Positions 35,767 to 48,118 of a DNA stretch of 64,000 bases are shown one piece after another; within the stretch, counting starts at the first letter, position 1, and every line of letters starts with the position of its first letter. Source of the stretch: Cercozoa sp. M6MM (lineage: Eukaryota; Endomyxa: Ascetosporea); the NCBI GenBank assembly GCA_040357565.1, contig JBDODJ010000001.1, one strand, 5' to 3'. The position numbers and the translations under genes are program-made. A model generated the notes under the pieces. The model was not told where the DNA came from. It was given only the letters and a program-made list of their open reading frames with translations, and searched no databases.

Positions 35767-37903
35767 TTAGTAGGACTCCTCGGACATGGACTCATCGTCC
35801 TCGTCGTCCTCATCGCCCTCGTTGTCGAACTCGTCGTCGGCAACGCGGTAGACGAGGACCTGCGACTTCTCGGGGTGCTTGAGGTAGAGGTACTTGCCGT
35901 CCGGAGCGGTACGCACGGCGTCGAGCAGCTCCTTGAGCACGGCGTACGCGTTGCGCAGCTCGAGACGCAGGCGCGGCAGCAGGGCGCCCATCGTAAGTCG
36001 CTCAACGTGCAGGCACTCGTGCGTCTTGTTGTTGGTCACCAGCTTGCGCGACACAAAGCCGAGACGGAAGTCCTCGGCGCCGGCGAGCGCGGCCTGCATG
36101 GCCCAGCGCGACACGAGCGGCAGGTTGGCGCGGATCTCGCCCATTGACACCGTAGCCGGCTGCGACTGCAGCTTGCGGCGCCTACAGGGGAGTACAGATG
36201 GGTACGGACACTACAGAGAGGCACAGACACAGCCTACCAGTCACCCAGACGCACACCCGGACGCGGGCGACGCTCGTTGGCATGCTGCGGCATCTTGGCC
36301 TGCTCACACTCGACAAAGGCGCGCGCGAACACGTCCTGCTTCTCGCCGAAACGCGACGTGTAGCCACTGTGCAGTCACACAGGGGTCAGAGTGAAGGCCA
36401 AGAGTGAAGGGCCAGAGTGAGGTCATCCACGAAAGTGAGAGGAAGGAGTATGAGAGGAGTACGTGAGCTGCGTGCGTGCAATGATGACGAGGTCGCCGAG
36501 CTGCTTTTCGCCGGCAGCCTTGGCAGCCTTCTTGCCCTTCTTGGCGTGCGACACTTCCTCGGGCTCATCGTCGAACTCGTCGTCCTCGTATTCGCTCTCG
36601 TCGTCGCTGTCGAACTTGCGCTGCCGCGTGCGCACGCTGTCGCGCGCCGAGAAGCGCAGCTCGCGGTACCGGTAGTGCGTCGAGGAGGCGCGCTTGGCGC
36701 CGGCCTCCTTGGCCGCCTGCTGGAACGGGTGCGGGTTGCTCGACACCACGGCGTCCTTGCCGCACACGATCTGCTCGCCGAAGGTGTTGTTCACGCTGCC
36801 GGCCTCGCGGCTAAGCTCGTCGGGCGCGTTGATGCCCTCGCCCGTGAGTGCGCTGTTGCTGCCGGTCTCGTGCACCATGGGCACCGTCTCGCGCACGTCC
36901 GAGTGCGCACGCGAGTCCAGCACGATGCGTCCGTCCTTCTTGACGGCCACGATGTCGAACGAGTGCGCCGCGTTGGCCACCGACATCAGGTAGGACAGCA
37001 GCACGTCCGTGGCGTACACCGTGGTCTCGCCGTCCTCGTGCGCATCCTCCATGCCGGCGTCCTTCTCCATGAGCTCCGTGAGCACCGGGTCCTCCGACGT
37101 CGACGGCTCCACAAAGGCCACGTCCTCGTCGCGCACGCGCTGCATGCGCGCCGGCTTGCGCGTCGTCGCGGCCGCCAGGCCTGTGCGCGACGCGTTGAGC
37201 GACTTGAGCGCGCCACAGCGACGCACGTCCTTCGTGCTCGGCAGCTTGCGCGCCTGGAGCTTGCTCAGGTCGCCGAACTCAAAGACCTGCACGAGCTCCC
37301 ACTCCTCCTTGATGGGCACCGACGGCTGGCGCACCGTGCGGTCGTTCCAGCGGCGACGGCGGCCCCAGCGACGCCAGCGCATCCACTTGGCGCGACGCTT
37401 CGGCTGCACCTTGCGCTTCGGCTCGCGCGTCGTGCGCGCGAACTGCGGCAGACGCGGACCACGGCGCGACTTCCATCTGCGCTTGGTCTGTTCGGCAACG
37501 CACACACACACACACACACACATATTATCTCCCTACACTCAATATTCACGAGGGACACTTCGGGTACCGGGCGACTGCGCGAAGCGAGCGAGTCGACAAT
37601 CGTGAAACCTTCGCCTTCCTCCTCGTTGCGCTCGAGCTGGCACCAGTCCGCCGAGTGAGCCAGGTTCTCCGACTTGCGGAATAGGTCGTAGCCGACGAGG
37701 TCCAAATCCCGGATCGCACCAGTCAGCTCGGCCTGCGCCACTGTACACACCGGAAATCAAAAGAACAAACACAAGGAAAACACAATAAAACAAAAACACA
37801 CGATAGTACCCTGGGTGTCCTCATCCGGCACTGCCACGATGGTGTCCAGCGGACCCCACTCGTCACAGAAACTCGAGTCCAACTCGAATGCTGGCTTCGA
37901 CAT
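35767..37903 (-). CDS. EIF3D: translation initiation factor eIF3 subunit d
   Basis: Five exons (37903-37810, 37740 to about 37568, 37487-36463, 36366-36238, 36181-35767). The N-terminus 'MSKPAFELDSSFCDEWGPLD' carries the eIF3d 'WGP' motif. The core matches the family: 'VGYDLFRKSENLAHSADW', 'WELVQVFEFGDLSKLQAR', 'VYATDVLLSYLMSVANAAHS', 'DIVAVKKDGRIVLDSR', 'VNNTFGEQIVCG', 'SSNPHPFQQA', 'HYRYRELRF', 'RWAMQAALAGAEDFRLGFVS' and 'GKYLYLKHPEKSQVLVYRV', ending in an acidic tail. eIF3d is a peripheral subunit of eIF3 with its own cap-binding fold. Compared with animal eIF3d there is an insertion of about 50 residues between 'HYRYRELRF' and 'LGDLVIIARTQL', first acidic ('DSDDESEYEDDEFDDEPEE') and then lysine-rich. 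The exact end of exon 2 is open. Confidence 0.95.
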
Positions 37904-38205
37904 GTCGCTCTGCGCACAGAGAAAACACAGTGGAAGATTACTCGACCAAAACACAAAAGCGAAACATGTGCTTTGAAGCCTATGACAACGTACAGGTAAA
38001 CGGACGTGCGTGAAACCACTAGCGGTACGTATGGCGAGTCCTGCTGGTGTTGGTTGTGCGGAGCGCCGGTGTAAGATGTCGTCACTATATTTAAAAAAGC
38101 GGTATTGTCTCAGAATGGCTTTGTACAGCACACTGGCGACTTTATTGATGCTAGTATAGTTGTTTTAGCACACTAGCGTAACGAAACGAGAATCCCGTTG
38201 AGCAC

Positions 38206-40098
38206 TCAATTCGACGAGAGCCGCTCGTTGAACTCGCGCACAGTCTCGCGCGAGTGCAGCATGTGCTCGAGGTTGCTCGAGATACGCACTTCGAGCTGTC
38301 GCTGCACGGAGAGGAACTTGACCACCTCCTGCAGCTCGTCGCGCGTCTGCTGGTGAATCATGAGCACGTGGCCCGGTGGCGGGTTCTCCGAGTGCGACAT
38401 GCCACTGTGCAACGCCTCCTCCACCTCGATCTGAATGATCTGCAGCTCACCGATCTCGCTGTTGACAATCGTTTTTTGCGTCGTCGCCCTTCGCAGCGCG
38501 TTGAACGACTGCGTGCGATCGCCGGACAATCTTTGGTGTTCCACCTGCCCAGAGTGCAAGAATAGAGGTAAAGTAATAGAAGGTGCATACGCAGGTAGTG
38601 AGCTACCTCGTGCGGCAAGTGCACGTTCTCATAAAAATCGGTGCAGAACATCAAAACAGCAGTCTCGCCAAAATCCACCTAAACCAAAGCATCTGATCTG
38701 TCAAAAACACTTGCAGAAATTTATCAGAAAAACTCAAGTACAGGTCGCTGCAAATCAGGCGTGTTTGGATCGGGGAACCAGTCAGCAAGCAGCTCACTCA
38801 TCGCCGTGTAGACCTCCCGATCGGTCTAAAAAGAAGACGGACATGATGACACAAGAAGAGAAAAGATTGAACTCACATCTGTTGACTGAGCAGCACGTTG
38901 GCTCACTTCGTGCTGCAGTTCGACAACCGCGTCCGCGATCTTTGCCGGGCCGTGTTCTAGAAAAACAGAAGCTTTAATCTGTTCAGTGAACACAAAGAAC
39001 GCGCAAAAGTACTGGCAAGCACACGCGTCACCAACTGTTGGGCACCTGCATTTCAGATTATTGAGTTGAAGGAAAGCAAATAAAGCGAGACGAAGTGTAA
39101 AATGGTACGCAGCGAGGCAGACACAAAATGCGACTCTTGTCGTGTTAGAGTCTACAAAGAAGCTTCAGTTTTGTTGTCTATAAAGCAAGTGAAACACAAG
39201 ATACACTCAGCTGATCCAAATGCTCGCGCAACCGTTCGACTTCATCTGCAAAAAATGAAACAATCAACAGGTCGGTAAAAGATTGGAAATTCAAAAAAAC
39301 GCACCAGTGAGCGCATCTCTTCGATCCATAAGTTCCGCTTGCAAGAGTTTCACGTGTGCACCCTTCTCCTTTAATCTGCATTTTGCCTGCAACATACTTA
39401 CTGGTGTCTAACTCAGCTGATTAAAAAATTGTCTCTGTCTCAACGCACCTGCCACTTTGCTGACGCAATTGCGCGCAGTCTTTCTCTCATGTCTTCTGCG
39501 AAAACACAAGCTTCTTACCAAGCAGGCAGAAGGTGATAAACGAAAGGGATCCAACCAGCTCGCGACTCGATATCATCGAGCACCTTTCTGTCACCCATCG
39601 TGGCAGATGATCCTGTCAGTGAGGACGACAGAGCATCTTCCATACTCGCGATCGTTGTCGTGAGTCGCAGGCATCGCACCCAGTCTGCAGCATCCTGTAC
39701 ACGATCAAGAAACAGTATTATTATCTGGGTGTGATGGAAAACCCGAACGTACAGTAGCAGACGGCGCCTCTAGCATGTAAACCTGCGACTGACTGCGAAG
39801 AACAAAGCGTTCGGGTCGTCCGTCGAGGGATTCCTCGACCACGGCTTTCAAAAGTGAAAGCTTTCCGCGCGGACGTGCACCCTGGAAAGCTGGACGCTCC
39901 TTGAAGTAAAATAGCTCATGCCGCACCGGATCTACTTCGATCTGTAAAAACACACTAGTTGGCAGCGAGACACGCAGAAAGCAGACTGGAAGTGTATACC
40001 CATCGACTGTTCCACTTTCTGACAACATCCGACCGCTTCTTCAGCCAACCTGACTTTAGCGAGAACGACACAAGGTCCTCGCCACTTGAAATCGACAT
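38206..40098 (-). CDS. PH-domain and coiled-coil protein
   Basis: The first exon from ATG 40098 reads 'MSISSGEDLVSFSLKSGWL' and 'KKRSDVVRKWNSRW', joining 'IEVDPVRHELFYFKERPAF', 'GRPERFVLRSQSQVYMLE' and, after an intron, 'DAADWVRCLRLTTTIASME'. This is a complete PH domain with its terminal helix and tryptophan. Several short exons then encode coiled coil ('EDMRERLRAIASAKWQ', 'LKEKGAHVKLLQAELMDRR', 'DEVERLREHLDQL', 'KIADAVVELQHEVSQRAA'). The end is a helical module with 'FGETAVLMFCTDFYENVHL' and 'LGVQIIQIE'-like helices, finishing 'RETVREFNERLSSN' at 38206. The layout suggests a membrane-associated scaffold. Family unknown. Confidence 0.7.
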
Positions 40099-40299
40099 GC
40101 ACGCAACTGCACTGGTTAGCCTTGCAGTTAATGCGCCGCAAAACAGGGGTAGTACATCCATCGGCTCATTCAGCGACGGAGCCGATAAAATAATCGCTGT
40201 CCCGAAAAAGACGATTTGAGCTGGCGAACTCACTCCAACAGCCTCGTTTTGTTGTTATTGTGCCGAAGGGCTACTAAGCGTTTTATTTCTGGAGGCCAA

Positions 40300-42183
<1,884 letters not shown>

Positions 42184-42616
42184 TTTCCTTTTGTGTTTTT
42201 CCCGCTGACTCTGCTTAATAATAATATGAACCATTAGAACATACTAGCAACATACTCTGCACGCGCCCTCTCGCGCCGATTGCCCAATAAAGTCTCATGG
42301 CTAGTCAATCGGCTTCTTTAATAATTGGAGGAAAATTGCCGCAGCGAACCACACCCTCACGTTGTCAGCGTCGCTCTTACGCAACACGGTACCTGCTTTC
42401 TGCTAGTTGCTGCTGCTGAGTACGCTGCTAGCTTTCTCTGGTCTGCTGTGAGAGTTTTGGTGGGCGTTTTTTTGTTTGTTTTCGTCATTGTGTCGTGTGA
42501 CCGGTTCGCTTGATCCTGCTCGTTGTTTCGACGAATAATTTTAACCACAATGCAAGCAGCGCTGTTTTTGTTGTTGAGAATCGTTTGATGTATGCGCAGC
42601 ACCAAACGAAGCCAAA
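42184..42616. other. intergenic region, promoter of COX6B
   Basis: A 433-bp spacer with both flanking genes on the plus strand. AATAAA at 42286 ('cccaataaagtctc') is a possible poly(A) signal of the sirtuin gene. Nothing else recognised. Confidence 0.5.
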
Positions 42617-43108
42617 ATGTCCGACAAAGTGCACGTCGGCCCGGAGGAGCGTCCTCTGGTGAGCTTGGCTTTTTTGTGTGTGACTGCTGACGTTGACTCC
42701 GTATGTTGATGGTTGTCTTCCTGGTGTGCAGCACATCCAGTACGACTTGATCAACGACGCCGACCTGCAGGATGCGCGTTTCCCGAACACGGTGAAGACG
42801 GAGGCGTGCCACACTTACTACACGCAGTTCGTCGAGTGCATCACGCGTCTGTCGCACTACAACCTCAAGTGCCTCAAGCTTCTCGACATGTCCGAGCAGA
42901 AGTGCGGCCTCGGCGGCAACTTTGAGCGCCTCGAGGAGTCGCGACTCGAGCGCGGCCACACGCGCTTCTTTAACAACTGGTTCAAGCCCACCGAGGAAGA
43001 GGAGGAGGTACCCGCCATGACATGTTCGTGTGTTGAGCATGCTTACTGTGCCAATTCGATCAGGACGACGACGACGATGATGAGGACGAGGACGAGGACG
43101 ACGAGTAA
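42617..43108 (+). CDS. COX6B: cytochrome c oxidase subunit 6B
   Basis: Three exons (42617-42658, 42732-43007, 43064-43108) give 120 residues. The CHCH fold is clear: 'DARFPNTVKTEACHTYYT' matches the 'DSRFPNQNQTRNC' start of COX6B, with a CX9C pair (CHTYYTQFVEC) and a CX10C pair (CLKLLDMSEQKC), the spacing specific to COX6B/Cox12, and 'ERLEESRLERGHTRF' in place of 'WDEQRAEGTFPG'. COX6B sits on the intermembrane-space face of complex IV and is imported through the MIA40 relay. The C-terminus has an extra tail 'KPTEEEEE' followed by about 14 further Asp/Glu residues from a separate exon, absent from animal and yeast COX6B as I know them. Confidence 0.85.
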
Positions 43109-43384
43109 GCGTGTCTGCATCGCCGCTCTCGGCTGCTGCTTTCTTCGCCTCGCTGGGACTGACGCCCTTTCACGTTTCCTTCCTTTTCTTTCCCATGCAA
43201 GCTTCCTTAGTCAGTGCCGTCGTGATGCATCCCCAATCCCATCAACGCAAACTTCCTCCAGCCGGTTGCCGTTGCTTGTGTTGATCGGTTGTTTGAGATC
43301 AAAGTGAGCGAGTCAACGAAAAATTATCTTCCTGGGCCAGTGTCACATGCTTTAGCGGACTCAGTTTATAGAATTAATAGCTTC

Positions 43385-45171
43385 ATGCACTCTGTTCGGG
43401 TGTTGGGTCGCCTGGCGCGAAAGCGAAATCTGCGATTCTGGGCTCCCAAACAGTTCGCCTGGTAATCACGTTCCGCCTGCTTCCGTTGTATTCAAGCATG
43501 TAAGAACTGCGCTGTTGTGCTTACGTACGTGTAATTCAGTCCAACCAACACGCCAAATGAGGACTTTGGAAGTCCCAGAGGCAGTGCCGTTGCGAACTGG
43601 GACAGTATACTCGACGACGTTGACAAGTAAACAAACCCAAAGCTGGAATGACGTTCAGCTTATGTTTTGTATTTGTGTTTAGAGAAGTGCACAGGCAGCG
43701 TAGAAGCGAAACTGTGCAACCGCCTGCTCTAGAGTTTATTTTTAGCGAGGCAGCACTGCCGCAACAGCGGCTACACGTGCGCAATCTCTTTCGCTACGGG
43801 CACGCCGGTATCTGCACTGCTTGGATTGTTTCGAATGTGTCACTGTTCTTGGATCGCAGCGCTGAGATACACTTTGCCGAATGGCGAGCAAAAACTTGTG
43901 AACATCTGCGGTTTGTTCGACAAGGAGATGGTTCACTTTCTGTCGCCCAGCAGGTGTTGTTCCGTTGTCTTTTCATTCTCCCTGGCACTCTGAATGATAC
44001 TCGTCTGTTCAGGTATTTGTTTGGCACCCACGGATTTGAAGACAGGTGCGAGCAAGGCGGAATGTACTTTTAATTTTGTTGTTTTGTTTGTTTGAAACCA
44101 ACTGATTAACTGACTGGTGTGGTCTCAGTTACAATCGCGCTTTCTGCGGAATTCGAATCGAAAATGTCGCTCCTGAGCGTTTGCTTTGTCTTTTCGATTC
44201 AAGATTTCATTGTTTTTGTGCTACTTTAGCCCATATGTTTAGGTCTCGAAGCGTTGCATGCCTACTTTGTGTACTTGTGTTTGTCCGGTTCAATCACTCA
44301 ATATTGGTATTTTGTTGTAGAGCACTCGAAAAGCGCGAGAAAGCTGGCATCACACGTTTCCAGTTGGTCGGAGGTACTTGGTTTTTCGCTCTTACACTCT
44401 GAGTTTTGGTATAAGTTTTCAAGTTGAAACAGGCAGGATACGGAACGTGGTTTCGCGTTATGTGCCACTGTTGCGCGATGGTGCGGAGCAAGGCAACTGT
44501 GCCTACTGGTATAGTAACTCTTCGATTCTTCTGTGTCTTGTCACAGTTGTACCCAGGTGTTCGAGTGCGCTTTCCTTTGCGGGTCTGCTGTACCGACAGC
44601 GGATCTTTCCAAAAGCGATCTGGTGGGAACTGTTGGAGAAGAACGCCGGCAACGCCACTGTCGTGTACTCGCATCTTCCCTTTTTGAAAGCTTCACTCGG
44701 CCAAATCCGTTTCTTGCAGGTACTACGATCAATGCAAGCACGCGAAGGAGCGTGCATTCATCGAGTTTGAACACGGCGACGGTCGGTGCTTTGGCTCGCC
44801 TCTGCAGGTGTTCCTTGTCTCTGACTTTTGTTATGATTGGTACAGTTAACATAAACAGTTTGTGCGCAACGTGTCCTACTTGGACATGCGGAGGATGGCC
44901 GATGTGGTCGTTTCTGTTCCCGAAGGCAGCGCGCTGGCGACGGTGACACCAGGGGAAGCACATCGTCCGCTTCGTTTCATTCCTGAGTTGCATGCATTCA
45001 CAGGTACTCTCGTTCTCTACTCTCCTTGTGTTGATTGAAATCTTTTCTATTGTGCACCGTTTTTTGATGATTTGACTTTGTGCAGTCGGTGCTTCACTGG
45101 CCGGCGCTGCCTACGCTGGCGGAACAAAGGCGCTTGCGGCTCTTTCGTTGCTGCACTACTGGCTTTACTAG
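43385..45171 (+). CDS. unknown protein, possibly mitochondrial, with C-terminal membrane helix
   Basis: A multi-exon gene from 'MHSVRVLGRLARKRNLRFW' (43385), an Arg-rich amphipathic start like a mitochondrial presequence, to 'SLLHYWLY' (stop 45169-45171). Exons encode 'NTPNEDFGSPRGSAVANW', 'QPPALEFIFSEAALPQQRL', 'FRYGHAGICTAWIVSNVSLF', 'SYNRAFCGIRIENVAPER', 'REKAGITRFQLVGG', 'VVSRYVPLLRDGAEQGNCAY', 'FPKAIWWELLEKNAGNATVV', 'RAFIEFEHGDGRCFGSPLQ', 'VSYLDMRRMADVVVSVPEG' and a small-residue helix 'VGASLAGAAYAGGTKALAAL'. Most borders are in phase. I do not recognise the family. A tail-anchored or inner-membrane protein is plausible. Confidence 0.6.
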
Positions 45172-45629
45172 CATCGTCCTACAGCTACGCTCTTGCGCCG
45201 ACCGCGACTCGGATTGATTGAACGCAGGGCGGGGGCATGTGCACGCGTGGCCATGCGATGCATTCGACTCTACTGGGACGGGTGTGCAATGTCGGGCAGC
45301 TTTCGGTCCAGATTCTTTTGCTGTCAGGAGCAAGTGATGCATCTACCGTACCGCACCGCTCGCGGCTGCTTAGTAAATTGAGGGCACTGTACTGAAAGCA
45401 CAGTACTAAAGTGACAAAGTTACGTTTCTAACGCGTCGCCCCGTCACTGTTTTATTTCGTTTCTACCCCTTTCTACCCGTACCGGTATTGACCAGGGAAT
45501 CATACTCGCGTCGAATGGACTGAGAGTGGCGTTCAAATTCATTTGGATCCAAGGAAAGATACTCGAAGTCGGAGGTGTTTTTTATTCGAGGTGACTTCAC
45601 GCTCTTTCCTCCCAAAGTTCAAGAGCTAT
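45172..45629. other. convergent intergenic region
   Basis: A 458-bp spacer between the 3' ends of two genes. No protein-like frame or RNA gene seen. Confidence 0.55.
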
Positions 45630-45705
45630 TTAGCCAAAGAGGATGTCGGTCTCTGTGTGGTAAATCACACACAGAGTGTATGCATCGGACACACACACAC
45701 ACACA

Positions 45706-45761
<56 letters not shown>

Positions 45762-47309
45762 CACGCACACACACACAAGAAAGAGAGAGAGAGAGGGGAA
45801 AACAAAGAGAGGGGGTGGTACTCTTGACCACGACCATGGCAGGCGGCTTCTCCATGAAGCCCTCGACGGCAGCAAGCTTCGTGCGGATGCCGAACATCGA
45901 GCGCAACCCATCCAAGTTTTCCAGGAACGCAACAGGCCATTGCAGGTAGCCAGCCGCGTGCTCCAGGAAGGACAGAGTGCTGCCGGCCTTGTCGGCGACG
46001 GCTTTGCCCGTGTCAGTGTAGATGCCGTTGAAGTACTTGCCGACAGCGTGGCCCGGAGCCTCGATGAACTCCCACGCCATATGCTGTTGACCGACCTTGA
46101 ACAGGTTGGCGTTTCCAAGCAATCCACCGTTGATGGCTGTGAGCGCAGGTCTTGCAGTGTTTGTGAAAGCATCGGCAAGCAGGTCCGCCGCGAATCTGCG
46201 ATAGGCTCCGATGCGAGCTTGATCCACTTCGAGAGCGTCGACAGCGTCGATGTAGGCATCAGCGCGACGGTGCATCTCTTCGGCAATGACACCCATGGCA
46301 GTAGGAATGTCCTTCGCGATCGCTGCCTTCCACTTCTTCTGCGCGTCGTCTGGTTTATCGAAGTAGACCTGCGTGAGAGCGGTGGCATGAGCGGCCAGTC
46401 GATTCACGAAACACTCCCCGGCTGTCACCATGCGCGCGCCGTGAATCACGTCCTCCACGTAGCGATCGAGACGGTCGTACTGAACATAAGTCATATGGCA
46501 GCATCAGTCATACAGTATTAAGGCAGCATACGTAGGCCTTAAGAAGCGTGGCTTCGTGTCCCTGACCGGTCACAGCCTGACGTGCCGTGTCGATGTGCTT
46601 ATGCCAGTCGCTGATCCACGTGGCACTGTCACCGCCCTCCACGACGAACTTGCGCAACTCGGCGTACTCCTTCTCGTGCGTGGCAGGGTTGGGACAGGCA
46701 CCGGCCAGAGCACCGCCGGACGGGCGCAAGTGGCCACCTGCTGCCTGCGGGAGAGAGTGTGCGAGGTCAAGATCGCCCTTTTGCGGCACCCTGTACAGCC
46801 ACACAGAACAAAGTGCGAATATACAGGGACGTGGAAGAGTGCAAGTCGTACCATTCCAAGTACTGCTTCAGTGTAGGGAAGGCAGTGACATTAGCACCGA
46901 CAACAGCCAATCCAGCCCAGTCTAGTGGCAAGAAAGCAGCCGTCACTGGTGTTTGCAGTTTGAGAAGGTCGTCGCACGTAGTGGGCGCAGGTCCAAATAT
47001 GGGAAGCCCCATGCCCTGAATGATGAAGTGAGTCAAGGCTAAGTTTGTGGGTGTGCACGCGTCCAGCAGATTCGTAAACTGTCGCGCAATCACGAAATCC
47101 GGGTCAGGCGAAACGACCACTGGCGTGGTAGCGTCAACCTTGTAGCGGTCGACCTGACCGGCAGCGGTCGGATCGGTGATCTTAGGTGCCGCACCACCAA
47201 CAAAATCTGGCAGCAACTGCTGGTAGCCGGCGAGGTAGGGCGTCGCCATGCCGAGTGCTCCGGTCGTAGCGACGGCAACGGCCAGTGCAGCTTTCAGTAG
47301 CATCTTCAT
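45630..47309 (-). CDS. unknown secreted protein
   Basis: The start at 47309 gives a signal peptide 'MKMLLKAALAVAVATTGALG'. The long first exon runs through 'LAGYQQLLPDFVGGAAPKIT', 'FTNLLDACTPTNLALTHF', 'MGLPIFGPAPTTCDDLLKL' and 'FPTLKQYLEW'. Further exons encode 'GDLDLAHSLPQAAGGHLRPS', 'GGDSATWISDWHKHIDTARQ' and a long helical domain with 'YDRLDRYVEDVIHGARMV', 'KWKAAIAKDIPTAMGVIAEE' and 'VGQQHMAWEFIEAPGHAVGK', closing with 'VVVK' joined across the (GT)n intron to 'KTDILFG' (stop 45632-45630). The product is about 420 residues, mostly helical, without membrane anchor. No family recognised. The last intron holds a (CA)n tract on the plus strand. Confidence 0.7.
45691..45775. repeat. (CA)n microsatellite in an intron
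   Basis: About 85 bp of CA repeats with a few substitutions; on the transcribed strand this is (GT)n close to the 3' splice site of the last intron of the secreted-protein gene. Confidence 0.95.
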
Positions 47310-48118
47310 TGCAGTCTATCCCAAAGGCAGCATGAGATTTGACACACAACAGAATTCTTTGACAGGTCGTTTACCGTAGTGATTGCCGTCAGCAGTTGAA
47401 TCGAGCAACAAAAGAGTCAGCTGTTGCGTGTTTCTTCTCTCTGCGACACACGGACAGTTTATTCCAAGAAAAGCGCAAAGCCCTCCGAAACCACAAATCA
47501 CACGCTCTCGAGTGCAGCGCATGCCTTCATGGGCCTTAACTGACTCAACTTACACTTTGAGATGTCGTCTAAATGCAAATCCGACGAGATTTCACAGTGG
47601 GAGACTTCTTGGAAAGAGAGCACTCGCACCTCACGCTTGCAGAGGGTGCTGCGCGTTCGGACTTTCATCTCGACCGCAGTTTGGGCAAACTGGAGATTGA
47701 AAGACTATTGACAACTACACTGCTGCCAATGAACGTTAAACTTTAGCCTTTCAACCGCAAATTGCAGTCTTTGAATCAGAATCCGGTTCCAGAAAAACAA
47801 CATTGTTGTTTCCAGATCACCGGTCATGGCAAAACAACTTTTGTTTCACGTATGCTCTCTGGAAGCGAAAAAAGGGCAAGAGTACACTTGCGTCGTGCTT
47901 TGTTAAAATAGCGGACAGACCACCCCGCAGTTAATTATTTTTTTAAAAACTTCTGTTACACTGACGGAGCCGACTGAACAATGTTGTTCAAGGCAAAAAC
48001 TGAACACCCTAGGGAGACTGTGCTGTGCGCCTGTCAAAATTGGATAAAACTCCGAATCCGAAAAAGTCGAGCTGTCTGAATAGTCTAATTTGCTCAGTTT
48101 ACGCGAATAATCGCAGTG
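47310..48118. other. divergent intergenic region
   Basis: An 809-bp spacer between the secreted protein (-) and the CAP/EGF receptor (+), the longest clean spacer in the window. Short open frames occur but none looks like protein or carries a plausible start with codon bias. The stretch 47920-48000 is AT-rich. Confidence 0.5.

Noticed and set aside
36417-37658. Long plus-strand open frame of 413 codons, Arg/Leu/Val-rich
   Set aside because: It is the antisense of the eIF3d exon, whose minus-strand translation matches a conserved family over its whole length.
45676-46521. Plus-strand open frame of 281 codons starting in a CA repeat
   Set aside because: It starts in poly-Thr/His from the microsatellite and is antisense to the secreted-protein gene.
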